Translations under genes and position numbers: made by a program
DNA from: Heterohyrax brucei
Taxonomy: Eukaryota > Chordata > Mammalia > Hyracoidea > Procaviidae
DNA: 64,000 bases
Direction of reading: 5' to 3'
Assembly (NCBI GenBank): GCA_028571685.1
Contig: CM053141.1
Span: 71,037,833-71,101,832, forward strand
Notes under the pieces: generated by a model
Told to the model about the DNA's origin: nothing
Seen by the model: only the letters and a program-made list of their open reading frames with translations
Databases searched by the model: none
Shown: positions 46,655-58,798 of the stretch, in pieces
Position numbering within the stretch: the stretch's first letter is position 1
Layout: every line of letters starts with the position of its first letter

Positions 46655-47211
46655 GTCATGGATTGAGCTGTGTCCCTCCAAAAATGTGTGTAGCAAGTTG
46701 ACTGGGCCAGGATTCCCAGTATTGTGTGGTTGCCTTCCATTCTGTGATTTCCCTGTGCTGAAAATGGTAATTACTGCCTGTGGTTAATAGACTGGATTAT
46801 GTTAAAGAGGATTAGGGTAGGACTGTAACACACTTCCCGAGGTCACCTCCCTGATCCAATGTAAAGGCAGTTTCCCTGGAGTGTGGCTTGCATCACCCTT
46901 ATACTATAAGAGATGAAAGGAAAGGGAAGCAGGCAGAAACTTGAGGACCTCATACCATCAAGAAAATAGCTCTGAGAGCAGAGCACATCCTTCAGACCTG
47001 AAGTTCCTGTGCTGAGATGCTCTCAGATTAAAGAAAGGCTGATGCAATACAAGGACCTTCCTTCAGAGCCTGCAGAGAGAGAGTACCTTCTCCTGGAACT
47101 GGCACCCTGAATTCAGCCTTCGAGCCTGCTGGGCTGTGTGAGAAGAAACTTTTCTTGCTAAAGCCACCCACTGGTAGTATTTCTGTTAGAGCAGAACCAG
47201 GTGACCAAGAC
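46655..47211 (+). mobile_element. MaLR LTR
   Basis: tgtcatggattgagctgtgtc, aggattcccagtattgtgtgg, ttagggtaggactgtaacac, gagtgtggcttgcatcac, tatttctgttagagcagaacc, gtgaccaagaca. About 555 bases with both termini, so a solo LTR. Confidence 0.82.
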
Positions 47212-48928
47212 AAATCGCCTCTGAGTAGGGGCAGCGAGTAACAGTAGCTTCTCCTGATCTCCTTTTTGTTGTTGTACTTGTTCGAGGACGCTATCCAGAT
47301 GCGTGTTACGCTGGGTCACCCTTCTCAAATTTATTTTCCTGAGGAAGATGATTTAAAAACGTGGTTTAATTACAGGGTTAATAATGTGATGTGAGGTGTC
47401 AGCAAAATGCCACAGAATAAGATGCTTGAAAGAAAAGCATAAACTAAATTGTGTGATTCATCATTACTGTATAATAATAACTTCTTTGATGTTACATAGG
47501 TGAAGAAGTTGTAAGAAAACAAATAAATAAGACTAGCAGAAAATGGTTAAAAATAATTTAGGGTTTGTTGAGGAGGGAAGCAGAGCCATTAAAGTGGAAG
47601 ATTTGAAAGGAATGCAGTTTAAGACATAGATTATAGTTATTGGGAAATAAGTGTACAGATCCTGAAGGAATCTGGACAATTTCCTATGAAAGCAAAAACT
47701 AGACAAAATATGTACTTTATAAATGATAAATTCAAGGTACTTTGTTGGCTTTATAAAAGAATTTATTGAGTCCGTCTACTACTTTTATTATATTTGAGTT
47801 TTAGTGAAACTTACATAGGTCTTAAAATGAATTATAAACTTAGCATGTGCTCAAGACAAATATTTGGAAAAGTATAAACAAATGTAAAGGGAAAAAAAGT
47901 CATCCCAATTTCTAGTACTCAAAGATAATCACTGTTAACATTTTGAGGTTATCCTTCTAAGGTTCTTTTCTCCCACCTGTGTACATGAGTCCACACACCA
48001 CGAAACTCTGTGTTACTGTATGTCTTTTTTATAACTTTTATTTTTCCTTTTAATGAGATTTCTTTAAATAGTCAGCTTTAAAATGTAGTAACCAAGAAGG
48101 TATGGGAAGGGTAATTGTGAGATGATGGGGTGGCCTTCAGAACCACACTCGGATAGCAGCTGTGTTATGATGCAGCCCTGCCTGGTACAGAGGAAGGGTG
48201 GGACCCTGCACACCAGCACGTCAACTTGGATGGTCTTATTTTTAGGTCCTGCTTTTTTCTACCTGTCTTGAGATCTCTCCGGAAATGTTTCTTTAAAAGC
48301 ACTATCGCTAAGTCAGAAAGATTCCAATTACCATCTCCCCACAGGCTTAAATGTAAAACCTCAAGATCTCAACTTTATCTCTTATGCACGTGAGCAGGCT
48401 TGCCAGATGGCAGGCCAATTAATATATTTTTGCAAGGTGTAGAAATGTTTTTCTCCAACAGGGAGCAATGAATCCATCTGTTTCACATCTTCCTTTCTCC
48501 TCTGTCCTTTGGGGAAAATCATCATATAATTTTCAGAAATAAATTGTACAACTCTCTAATTGATACTTTAGACTTTTTTAGGGAGGTAGTTTTAATAATT
48601 GCAACTGTTTTTTACTATAAAGACTTAAGTCTGTATCATGGACCTAAAATATCTGGACATCTGAGTTTCATCAGAAACTGCTTGACAGCAGCAGGATTTT
48701 TCTGGTATTTTAAGTGTCGTCCAGAGTAGTAGTATTATTTTTTAAGCTGGGCACACAGGATTGTATACTGAAAACAGATTCAGAGAATGCTTAATCTGGA
48801 AGAGATTTTTTAAAACATCAGTTTCAAATCCTCAATGTAAGATGGGACAATTAGAGTTGAGGTACTGGGATTAGAGGTCCACTCCCTCCCAGTGGGACCG
48901 TGGGAGCCAAAAAAAAATTTTACAGAGC
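47212..48928. other. Unclassified intronic sequence
   Basis: AT-rich, no gene. 47870-48030 has a word order seen in old L1 3' regions (agataatcactgttaacatt) but I cannot fix it. Confidence 0.4.
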
Positions 48929-48992
48929 AGTTCAGCTCTGTAACACATGGGGTCACCATGAGTTGGAATGAGCTCAGTAGCAACAACAGATC
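48929..48992 (+). mobile_element. AfroSINE 3' half
   Basis: gcagttcagctctgtaacac, ggggtcaccatgagttggaa, tgagctcagtagcaacaac. The head is absent; it faces the reversed copy at 49072. Confidence 0.8.
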
Positions 48993-49071
48993 TTTTTTAA
49001 AAAAAAATTTCAAGCTAGTACACAACAGAGATGGGCTTGTAACCTGGTCTTCAGGTTCTAAAGTAAGAGTG

Positions 49072-49253
49072 AAAAGCCCCATCACCATCAAGTTGATACC
49101 AACTCGTAGCAACCCTATAGGATGAGTAGAATTTCTCCCATAGAGTTTCCAAGGCTGTAAATCTCCATGGAAGTGGACTGCCACATCTTTTTCCCTTGAA
49201 GTGGCTGGAGTGTTTGAACAGTAGTGCTTAACCAGTGGACTACCAGGGCTCCC
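49072..49253 (-). mobile_element. AfroSINE, long subtype
   Basis: aaaagccccatcaccatcaag, aaccctataggatgagtag, aagtggactgccacatcttt, then gtggactaccagggctccc. Confidence 0.92.
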
Positions 49254-49781
49254 TTAAATTAGAAATATACCACAGTGAAAATAGAATCTTTCAGCCTTCA
49301 AGGGGAAAAAAGTTATAAGTAGAGAACTATGTTTTCAGCTGTGAGAAATAGTGCGCTCACTGTAGTTTCTTTTTCTTTTTCCATTCAAATGGCAATTCAG
49401 ATCAACACGCAGTTAACTGTTTAGTGGATATGTCTTGCCTCCCAACTCTGTTGAAAGTTCCTGAAGGACAAGTACAATATCTTTTGTTGCTGTTTTTGTC
49501 TTCCCTTTTTAGCACTTACATACTGTACTGTCTAGGCATGAAAGATGAATCACTGAAAATCAATGGGATTGTTACATATAATTTTTTCAGAGTGTGCTGG
49601 AATTCTGGGAAGGTGATAGCATTGTAGTCTTGTGATCTGGCATACTGTGATACACAAATTTGGTTTCTTTTCCCTTGTTATATTAAGGAGTTTAGCACTA
49701 CGTATTCTAGGACCTTCTTTTGGCAGAAATATTTCTCCTGTAATCCCATCAGTGGTTTTTATTATCTTTCATATTTGTAGT

Positions 49782-49948
49782 AAACCAAAAGCCAAACCCA
49801 GGGCCATCGAGTAGATTCCAACTCATAGCAACCCTATGGGAGAGAGTAGAACTGCCCCATAGAGTTTCCAGTGAGCACCTGGAGAATTTGAACTGCTGAA
49901 CTTCTGGTTAGCAGGCGTAACACTTGACCACTGTGCCACCAGGGTTTA
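49782..49948 (-). mobile_element. AfroSINE
   Basis: aaaccaaaagccaaaccc, gggccatcgagtagattcc, gggagagagtagaactgccc, cttctggttagcaggcg, ctgtgccaccagggttt. Full length and relatively well conserved. Confidence 0.95.
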
Positions 49949-49974
49949 CATATTTGTGATAGGTGGACTTAGCA

Positions 49975-50100
49975 AACAGGTGACCTTGGCAAGTCACCTT
50001 AACTCTGGTGCCTGGTTTCCTCATCTTTAAGTAGAGAAGATAACTGCCAAACCTGTTTTGCTCCTTAAGTGAGATAAAGTGGGAAGCACTTAGGGCAGAG
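49975..50100 (+). mobile_element. MIR SINE fragment
   Basis: aacaggtgaccttggcaag, tcaccttaactctggtgcc, tggtttcctcatctttaag, then gagataaagtgggaagcac. Middle and 3' part of MIR. Confidence 0.72.
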
Positions 50101-50102
50101 AT

Positions 50103-50325
50103 ATAGGTGAATTATGGCCTGCACGCCCAGTCTGCACCACCACTTGTTCTTACACATAAATTTTTATTAGAACACAGCCACACCAATTCATTTAGATAAT
50201 GTCTGTGACTGTTGGCACTACAGTGGCAGAACTGAAGAGTTGAAACAGAGACCTATAAAGCCTAAAATATTTGCTGTCTGTTCCTTTACAGAAAGAATTT
50301 ACCATCCCCTGCCTAGTGGCTAGCC
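50103..50325. mobile_element. Old interspersed repeat, probably hAT-type DNA transposon
   Basis: ggtgaattatggcctgcacg, taaatttttattagaacac, agccacaccaattcattt, acctataaagcctaaaatat, ttcctttacagaaag. This order is common in mammals, where the tttggcccgcgggcc and attttaggctttgtgg words are familiar. Family assignment is from memory and uncertain. Confidence 0.5.
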
Positions 50326-50340
50326 ATGGCTAGCAAATAT

Positions 50341-50444
50341 AAAATGCCCTTTGACATCGAGCTGATTCTAGCTCATGGCAGCTTTATGGAACAGAATTGA
50401 ACTGCCCCATGGGGTTTCAGAGGAGTGCCTGATGGATCCAAGGG
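50341..50444 (-). mobile_element. AfroSINE fragment
   Basis: gccctttgacatcgagctg, gaactgccccatggggtttc, gagtgcctgatggatcc. Truncated before the head region. Confidence 0.85.
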
Positions 50445-51379
50445 CTCAGTAAATGTTACTTTTATTTTCTTCCCAACAGTTTTCTCAAATTCTGTTTCTC
50501 TTTGGGGACTCTTTCAAGAAGGATCGCTCAGGCGTGGCCCTCTTTATCACCCTTCTAAAGCACCTGCCCACTCCTGAACCTTGGCCAAAGCCTGGAACCA
50601 CAGTGCAGGGCAGAGCATGCTGAAGGAGGCGTCTCTCCAGTGCCCATACTCTGCTGTGTAACGTGCTGACTTGAACTGGGGGTTATGCATGTTACAGGAA
50701 TAGAATTTTCTCTAAACCAAGTGCAAATGCGGGCATTCGGTTTGGATTGCAACATGCCCCTTTATAGTTTAAGTTATTTCTCACCATGTATCATTATGTG
50801 TGTCCAATTTATATCCCCATAATAGCTTCCCAATGCAATGCATCCCCAAAACTGTGTGGTTTCCTCAGATGGAGATGCACTAGAATGTGACAACAAATTG
50901 CAAACTGCATATTTAGCAGTGCTAGCCATAGACCTTTTAAAATCTTAAAGCAAGAGTTTCTGAAATGACCCTCAGCTAATCTGAAAAGGAAAGTTCTCAA
51001 AGGAATGATAAGATTTTTTTTTTTTCTTGTTTATTTTGTTTTGTTTTGAAGCGAAGTGTACTCAGAGTTCTTGATTAGGGATACCCTGGTATCTAGCAGA
51101 AAACAAAAACCAGAAATAGACTGTGGTAGAATGTGCTAGATCAGGACTTGGTGATTTATTGCCATGCTCAACTCTACTCTCAGTGGGGGAAAGAGTGGGG
51201 GCTTCTGTGAACTGCTAAGGGCAATTATACTTGCTCCTTATTTTAAAAATGTATTGAAGACTTTTTTTAGGATAATAAAGTGATTTTTTTTTCAATACTT
51301 AATAGCACCATATGTCTTTTAAAAAAGGTATTATGAAAAAGCTGTACAAGTGTGACCTAAACCTTTGTAAAGCCTTCGT
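50445..51379. other. Unclassified intronic sequence
   Basis: No gene or named repeat. A T-rich run lies near 51015-51050. Confidence 0.4.
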
Positions 51380-51595
51380 GGGCTGTTTGTCTCCACCCTT
51401 CTCTTCAGCACATTCTAGTGCTTCTATTACTTCTGCACAGGCCTCTGTTAGCATTTCTCCCACTGAGTTGTAATTCATGTGTATACGTCTCTGTGTTCTT
51501 TGCCAAGTATGAATGCCTAGAGGCAGAGACCTGTGCCAGCGTAGTGCCTGGCACATACTAGACACTTAATAAAGTCTCACTGAATGACAACAGTC
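51380..51595 (+). mobile_element. L2 LINE 3' end
   Basis: gcctagaggcagagacctg, gcgtagtgcctggcacatac, tagacacttaataaagtctc, actgaatgacaa. Typical L2 3' terminus in sense. Confidence 0.75.
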
Positions 51596-52620
51596 CATCA
51601 TGAGCATGCTCAGGCAGGTAGCTTTTTCTTGCTTTTTGGATTATTTCCTGAAGATAAACTCCCAGAAAGAAAGATTTCTAGACCAAGTGATGTGAACGTG
51701 TTTATGAATCTTGATACGTAGTGCCAAGTAGTTTTTATGTCTACTTTAATTTCCTTCCAAGATTGTGACTCTCATATTGCATGGTATATTATTGCTGGAT
51801 TGTCAGTCTGGTGTTCCATATTTTTCCTAGCAAAAAAAAAAAAGAAAAATGACAGTCTAGGGTACATCATTGCCAGATTCAAATGTAGAGTGAACAGTGC
51901 ATGTGCTTTAGGTTAAAAAACTTCTAAAAGAATTAAAAATCTCTCATGCGAAACTTGGGCAACAGGAAATAGATAAGCAGCAGGCAAAATCCTGTATGAA
52001 AGGTGTTCTTGTAAAGGTAAATAACTCCTGAGGTTTCATTACTGCCCTGAACTTATACTGTACTGTTGTAAATATTCAAGAAAGGCAGTGGATATTTTTT
52101 ATTTGCTTATTTCTTTCAACACACTTAACATTCAAATCTGAAACAATGCTAAGTGTAAACTGCTGGTAATGCACATTCCAAGGTCTGCTTTTATCAAGGC
52201 TTGAAACTGCTGGTCTTATGTATAATGCATTCCCATCTTCATTTGATCCGGTTTGTCTGTGTGAAATAAGATTGAGCCTCCATGCTGTGACCTTGGACAA
52301 TAGTAGCTTTTTTTTTCAGTTTGATATTTTCACCCCCTCTAGCCCCTAGTATTTGACAGGCTCATAAATTTCCAATGATAAATAGTTATACCAGACTTTC
52401 AACACAAATGAGTTATTCGTGAACACATAGAGTCACCTAAGTGTAGCCTTATATGACCCTCTAGGAAGTTTGGGCTTTGAAGCTGAATAGAATAAACACA
52501 AAGATTTAGTTAGAAATATTCTGTGGAAATTGCAGATTCTAGTGAACAGGCAGCTTCAACAGATATTCTCGGCAAAACGAGATAAAAGCATTAAGGAATA
52601 TCCTACATGCTAGATCTAGC
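51596..52620. other. Unclassified intronic sequence
   Basis: Nothing recognised beyond short A runs. Confidence 0.4.
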
Positions 52621-52785
52621 TGGAAACCCTGGTAGCGTAGTGGTTAAGTGCTATGGCTGCTAGCCAGATGGTTGGCAGTTCAAACTCACCAAGTGATCCT
52701 TGGAAACTCTGTGGGGTAGTTCTGCTGTATGCTGTAGGGCTGCTGTGAGTTGGCACTGACTCAGGGGCAACAGGTACAACAGGTA
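52621..52785 (+). mobile_element. AfroSINE
   Basis: tggaaaccctggtagcgtag, gatggttggcagttcaaac, actctgtggggtagttctg, gctgtgagttggcactg, actcaggggcaacagg. Confidence 0.94.
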
Positions 52786-53288
52786 GATAAAGCTTTCAAA
52801 GAATATTCCTAATCTTTCCCAGCAAACTAAAGTTAGTAGGGCTTCACCATGTTAGACTTCTTTTAGGAGAATCTTGGAGAAGCTACTATCAATAATTTAG
52901 GGTAGCATATGACCACAACTTTTGTCATTTCAAGTCACGGGAGCTGAAAAGGATTCTAGTGTTTCTGGGTCTCTTATCATTTAAAGCCTTAAAGATAGAT
53001 GGCCTGTGGACAATCAAAGGGGAAAAACTTTCCATGGATCCTGAGTCCAGTTATTAAGACACAGCCAAAACTGAGAATGCAACAACTTCATGTGGACTAG
53101 AATGAAGATGCTGCAGAAATGAGAACAGATCCTCTTAATCCAAATAGCTTGCCCTTTAAAAAAAAAAAAAAAAACTTCATTTGAAACAAAGTTAGTTTTA
53201 TTCCGAGTTATTGGGGGACCAGGATGATAGGGTAAGTATGCCTGGTGAAATTTAGGTGTCTGAAAAACTGTTAAGCAAATGTAGGATA
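52786..53288. other. Unclassified intronic sequence with an A18 run
   Basis: 53158-53175 is a run of A; no retroposon body could be assigned to it. Confidence 0.4.
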
Positions 53289-53459
53289 AAAAAAACAAAC
53301 CAAACCCACTACTGTTGAGTTGGGTCTGACTCATAGCTGCCTTAGAGGTCAGAGTAGAACCTGCCCCCTAGAGTTTCCAAGGAGCACCTGAAGGATTTGA
53401 ACCACTGACCTTTTGGTTAGCAGGAATAGCACTTAACCCACTACACCACCAGGATGTCC
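53289..53459 (-). mobile_element. AfroSINE
   Basis: aaaaaacaaaccaaaccc, actactgttgagttgggtc, ggtcagagtagaacctgcc, ctgaccttttggttagcag, cactacaccaccaggatg. Full length. Confidence 0.95.
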
Positions 53460-53771
53460 AAATGTAGGACAAGTATGGGTAGATATATCCCCTTGACTTC
53501 CATTCAACATTGTTTTTTTGTTGTCGTTTAAGCGTTGATTTGTTTTTCTTCCTTCCATTCCAACTGCCTACTTTTACTTCCACATTTTGTCTTTCTTAAC
53601 CCCTGGAACCTGTGAGAAATCCTTTGGGATCAACTTTGGAGAAAGTAGGTAGAATCTTCCTTTTAAATAGTATTTTAAATCTACTTGGAGTGGCTGAGGA
53701 TAATGCTGTATGATAGTAAATGGGTGAACTGGTTTTCTGTTTCTTAGACGTTTCAGTTCTGCAGCACATTT

Positions 53772-53825
53772 ATCCATGTCTAGGGTTGCCATGAGTCTGT
53801 TCCAACTTGATGGCACTTGGCTGGC
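53772..53825 (+). mobile_element. AfroSINE tail fragment
   Basis: gtctagggttgccatgagtc, tgttccaacttgatggcact, then tggctgg. Only the 3' block remains. Confidence 0.6.
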
Positions 53826-54083
53826 TTAAGCTTCCTGTTGGGGACCTTGAAAGAGGAGAAGAAACTTCAGGTCCCACATGTACTGATGGTAATGAGTCAG
53901 GATGACAGGGGAAGGGACAATGAACTGGAGACCCCAGTGCCACATGGGGTAACTGGAACATGCTTCCCTTTACATGTCCTTTCTTACAGAGATCTCTGTG
54001 GGTAAATGAGCTGAAGAGATATAGTATAATTAAAGCACCGCTAAGGTACAGCTGAGATAGATCTGGTTTCTAGTCAGGTTGCT

Positions 54084-54276
54084 GCCATTAACTGTTGTTA
54101 GATGCTGTTGACTCATTTCTGACTCATAGCAGTCTCTTGGGGCAGAGTAAAACTGCCTCATAGGGTTTTGTACGCTTACAGTCCTTATAGGAACATTGGT
54201 GGAGCCTCTGGGTGGGTTCAGACTTCTTACCTTTTGGTTATCGGCCAACCACTTCAGTATTGTGCTAGCAGGACTT
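54084..54276 (-). mobile_element. AfroSINE, long second subtype
   Basis: ttaactgttgttagatgctg, gactcatttctgactcatag, gcagagtaaaactgcctc, ctctgggtgggttcagac, ccttttggttatcggcc. Confidence 0.82.
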
Positions 54277-54768
54277 CTTTGCCACTAACTAGTTGTCTGA
54301 TAGTGGCAAAGATTTACTGAACACTCAGCTGCTCTCTCTTTTTTTTTTCATCCCGTTGGCAATATAGTAAAGCCTAAGGGGACCCCTCCCCCTTTTCTTA
54401 GAATAGTGTTTTAAAATATAAAATAAATAAAATATATGGGATTATAAAGGAAAGCAATTATCTTGAAATAGTCATTAAACATTAAGATTTGTTATGTAGT
54501 TACTATTTTATTAACATATCTGGTAACAAGAAACAGAGAGAGGTAAGTGTAGTAACCACCATAATTTTGAAGTGATAATGAGTGTAAATGGTTATTTGAG
54601 ATATCACCAACAACAGTTATGTGATACGAAAATATCACAAAATTCCAAGTACACTAACACTGCTACTGTGCATGTACGTGCGTAAGTGAAATGATACATT
54701 ATAGACTGTGGTCAGTGAAAAGAAAGATGTAATTTATTTTTATTCATTATTTTTACTATCCAAGTTCA
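54277..54768. other. Unclassified intronic sequence
   Basis: AT-rich, nothing recognised. Confidence 0.4.
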
Positions 54769-54808
54769 TGGACCCCTGGTGGTACAGCGGTTAAGATATT
54801 GGCTGCAT
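54769..54808 (+). mobile_element. AfroSINE, left half (split by insertion)
   Basis: tggacccctggtggtacagc followed by ggttaagatattggctgc: the SINE head up to the ggctgc word, where an inserted element starts. The right half resumes at 55284. Confidence 0.85.
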
Positions 54809-55283
54809 GATGGGGCTCACAAAGTTGAGTCTCACTGGCAACATGAGAATAAAAAGGGCTACACACTGAGAACTCCCCTAAAAGACTGCAGTTGATGGTC
54901 CAGGGGCCTCGGTGTTCCCCTGGGAGCATGGCCCTTGGTCCTCATGCTGTCCCTGTCCATAAATATTACTGAGGTCAGCTCTTTGGACAGGAATGGAATG
55001 GACTGAATGACACAGAGTGACCATATCGTGTGTGCACTCTGGGGTCTTATGCATCTGTAGAATGTAATCCTGCTGGCCTCTTACTGGAGGAGGGGGAGAG
55101 GGTGAAGAGGAGGGGAAAGGAGATTGTTAGGAGGATATGACATGTATAGGATGGATAGGAGGAGTATGCTGTCACCTGACAGGGAGAACAGTGGGAGTTG
55201 CACATAGGCAGGCATGCAAATTTTATATTGGATTATACACTTTCACTCAGTCACAATAAATGAATGAATGAATGAATGAAAAA
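54809..55283 (+). mobile_element. L1-like 3' UTR element with (AATG)n tail inserted in an AfroSINE
   Basis: tgatggggctcacaaagttg, ggtccaggggcctcggtg, tcccctgggagcatggccc, tctgtagaatgtaatcctgc, cactttcactcagtcacaa, then the (AATG)n tail at 55257-55280. It is the reverse complement of the first part of 10981-11650, so the family is present twice. Repeats of the target (aagatattggctgc left, aaatatctcagctgc right) flank it. Confidence 0.75.
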
Positions 55284-55417
55284 TATCTCAGCTGCTCACC
55301 TAGAGGCAGTTTGAATCCACCAGCTGCTCCTTGGAATCCCTATGGAACAGTCCTACTCTGTCCTATAGGGTCGCTATGAATTGGAATAAACTTGATGGCA
55401 CACAGCAATGACAACAT
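55284..55417 (+). mobile_element. AfroSINE, right half
   Basis: tctcagctgctcacctagag, gtttgaatccaccagctgc, cctactctgtcctatagggt, cgctatgaattggaataaac, ttgatggcacacagc. Completes the SINE begun at 54769. Confidence 0.9.
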
Positions 55418-55517
55418 CCATGTTCACAGACGTACTGAAGTCTATTCACGGACCTCTTGGAAGTTCACAGACACCAGAGGAGAATTCCTAGATTAGAAGT
55501 CCTTAGCAGCTCAGAAA

Positions 55518-55733
55518 AGGAGCTCTGGTGCCACAGTGGTTAAGCACTTGGTTGCTAAACTGAACAGTCAGAAGTTCAAACCTACCAGTAGCTCCACTGG
55601 AGAAAGATATGGCAGTCTTCTTCCGTAAAAGTTGCAGCTGTGGAAGCAAATAGATCAGTTCTACTCTGTCTTACGGGCTTGCTGTGAGTCAGAATTGACT
55701 CTGCAGCAATGGATTTCAGTTTTTTGTGGTTTA
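55518..55733 (+). mobile_element. AfroSINE, long subtype
   Basis: aggagctctggtgccacagt, cagtcagaagttcaaacc, gagaaagatatggcagtc, ttctactctgtcttacggg, ctgtgagtcagaattgac and a T-rich tail. Full length. Confidence 0.94.
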
Positions 55734-56049
55734 GGGGCAGCACTACACTACTGATACTGTGGGGTGTCGAGACAGGCCGACCTAGGTGACAGCTGGAGTT
55801 TATCTGTCATGTAACACTGACCACAGAACCTGGTGCAACTAAGGGGGTTCTAGGCCATCAAAGTGACCTTTGATTCACCTGGCCAGGAAGTACGGAGCTA
55901 GAAACGTGTGGGTGTTCACCAGTAACTTTTACCTGGCAGGTGTCCATGAAAGCCCAGGAGTAGGTTAAAACAAGCAAACAAATAATAACAACAGCAGACA
56001 CAAAGGAGTGGTAGAGGTGATTGTCACCCTGACCAGGCAGTATCATTTG

Positions 56050-56238
56050 TCTTTACCTGTTACCAGTTCTGACTCAGGACGCCTCATGCTGTCAGAGTAG
56101 AACTGTGCTCTGTAGCATTTTCATGGCTGTGATCTTTCAGAAGCACATCAACCAGTCCATTCTTCTGAGGCATCTCTGGATCGGCTTGAACCACCGACCT
56201 TCTGGTTAGCGGCTGGGCTCTTAACCATTTACTCCATG
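56050..56238 (-). mobile_element. AfroSINE, long second subtype
   Basis: tttacctgttaccagttctg, ctgtcagagtagaactgtgc, tttcagaagcacatcaacc, ttctgaggcatctctgg, accgaccttctggttagc, ttaaccatttactcc. Confidence 0.85.
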
Positions 56239-56802
56239 GGAAATCATTTGCCTTGGAGGGACTCAGAGGCCAGAGGAGTCGGCCCCTCCAGCTGGGAATG
56301 TGGCTGTGTTCCCTGCTCTATGAGTGATGAGTTATATCCTTCACTCACGTTAAAGGAGCCAGTGTCTCAGCATCTTGTCATCACCATCCCTTTGTCACAA
56401 TCCCACACCTTCCCTAATTAAGTGTGGCCACAAATGTACAAAGATTGTGCACTGTACTTGCCCACTTATTCAACTTGAATTATACTGCACAGCTGAAGAG
56501 CAAAATCTTTGTAATGTGAAATGGCTAAGGAAAAAATAATGATAAAACACTTCCCACCTTCTAGTGTGAGTTTTCTTTTGTGGAGTTTATGTTTTAATGA
56601 TTGCAGTCTGAGTACATCCTAAGTAAGAGGGGTAAGAAGCAAAATTTTTCATCACACTTTAGGAAAGGGAATGTATTTTTCTCATCATCTGCCTGCCACC
56701 TTCAACTTTGCATTTTAGAGGGAAAGTTGTTTTTGATGGAGAGCTGTGAATGACTTTAAATAATGCTGTGCCACTTGCCTGTTGTAACATCCTCTCGCAG
56801 TA
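56239..56802. other. Unclassified intronic sequence
   Basis: No gene or named repeat. Confidence 0.4.
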
Positions 56803-56997
56803 TTATACCAGTTGCTATTGAGTTGATTCTGATGTATGGTGACCCTGTGTATGTCAGAGTAGAACTGTCTTCTGTAGGGTTCTCAATGGCTAATTTTTAG
56901 AAGCAGATCTCCAGGCTTTTCTTTGGAGGCACCCTCTGTTTGGACTGAGCCTCCAACCTGAGTGCATCAACTGTTTGCAGCACCAGAGGACTCCCTT
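56803..56997 (-). mobile_element. AfroSINE, long second subtype
   Basis: taccagttgctattgagttg, tgtatgtcagagtagaactg, agaagcagatctccaggc, ctttggaggcaccctctg, actgtttgcagcaccagagg. Confidence 0.85.
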
Positions 56998-58551
56998 GCA
57001 ATGTTACCTGTTTGTAATGGAAAGAGACATTCTTTTTGGCTCTGCAGATGCTATCTAAATGCTATAACTGTATTAATCTGAATATAAACTCTCAGCTTAG
57101 TAGAGGGAGGAGTAGAGCAGGTATTGAGATTTACCATGTCCATTGGCTTGTGAAAGGTGATTCACATAACAACCATAAGAATGGTTCCTAAACATAGGAG
57201 TTACTTTTAGATTAGAAGATTGTGAACCAAATTAGATAGGAAGCTTGAAGCACAGCCTGTAAGTTTTCACTCCTTGGTTGCTGCTGTGGATCACACCATA
57301 GCTTTTATTGACCCTTTCTAGAGTTCGCATGCAGTTTTCTGTCGTGGTAGGTAATGCTCTTCATCGTGAGAGAGTACCTGTAAACCAGCCCCTTAAGCAC
57401 ACTGTTTTTCCTCTTGTAATCCTTGAGACCACGGAATCCTGTTCAAAAGAAATGGAAAAAGCAATCCATCATTTTTTAGTGACTCATGGAGCTGACACAG
57501 ACAAGGATGACAGGGACTCCTTCCTGCTTTATCTGTGTGCTTCACCTTATATTTTCATTCTGAATGTAAATGCAAACTTCTCTTAGAAAAGAAATTGGAT
57601 TTAAATTAGCCAATTCCTTCTCTTTAGGAAAATCTAAATGTATCATGTTAAGTAGGAAAAGTGGGAGAACTATAATATATTCTATTTTAATGCTTTTGCG
57701 TAAGATTATTGAAAGTTATCTTCATCAGGAGGGTGTGTTTATGTAATTATTGTAAATTATCAGAGTTATTACTAGAAGATGTATAAGGATATTTATTATC
57801 TGCATTTTTAATGATACAGTTCAGATAATTAGTGTAGAAGACAGCAGTTTTTTACTTTAATGTTGTGCTAAAATAGATGATCACTGTTCACATTTGTATA
57901 ACAGAACTCATTGAAATATATAGCTCTTATAAATGGAAAGTGAAATATACCTGCCCTGCCCAGTAGTTCATACAGACGTGCTTTATTTGTTGTCAGAGTC
58001 CCAACAATGTCGTGAAAGTAATGTCAACTCTAGCTATATACCATACCCCTGTGTACGTGCACAGACAACTGTGAATATGTGTTGGCGAGAGGGACTGGTT
58101 GTACCTCATGGTACAGATGCAGAACGAGATACCATTTAGTGATGGAGTCTTAGACATGGTGCCTTGGCACAGTTGCCTGTAACCAGGGGGATACATGAAA
58201 GATAGCAGAGCTTCCTTGTAGTTTTCTTTCGGTAATTCCAAATAGAAACTTGACCTGTTAGAATGAGAAGTAGAAGCTCTGTATTCCCTAGGAATGATAA
58301 ACCTTTTCCTTGTAAGACTTTTCAGTCTAAAAGCAGGTTTGTTGATTGTCAGTAAGTAGAGAATTGGATGAAGAAGGAGTTGTTTGGGTCCTAGTCTGTC
58401 TGGAACAACTCAGTTATGAAATATCTTTACTTCCTGGCTGCCACAGTAGTAGCTGCTGTTGTGTCTTACAATTTCACCTCTACGTTTAAGACTCCTTACT
58501 GAGAACGAGTTCTTTCCCAGTGGCTCCCTAATGTCTGAAGCTGCACAGATA
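56998..58551. other. Unclassified intronic sequence
   Basis: No coding signature. The + frame 57308-57586 (92 codons) was examined and has no family resemblance. Confidence 0.4.
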
Positions 58552-58571
58552 CACACACACACACACACACA
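58552..58571. repeat. (CA)10 microsatellite
   Basis: Pure ACAC array of about 20 bases. Confidence 0.95.
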
Positions 58572-58798
58572 ATTCAAAGGGTTTTTTTCTTTTCACCTCT
58601 GTGAAGGTAGAAATACTCCGCAGTGAGTTAAGATGTCAGTTTCATCAGCTGTTTGTTTTTCATTTGGTATCCTCAGAGTAAGTTTTATTTGAAGGAAGAC
58701 CAAGAAGATAAGGCCAAAGCAGGAAAGATTTCACTTGGGAGATGAAGCCTGGACTGTGGAACTGGGTGCAGTCTGTTTTTCACTCTTGGCTTTTATTT

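Noticed and set aside
57308-57586. 92-codon + strand frame
   Set aside because: No family resemblance; composition typical of random intronic translation.
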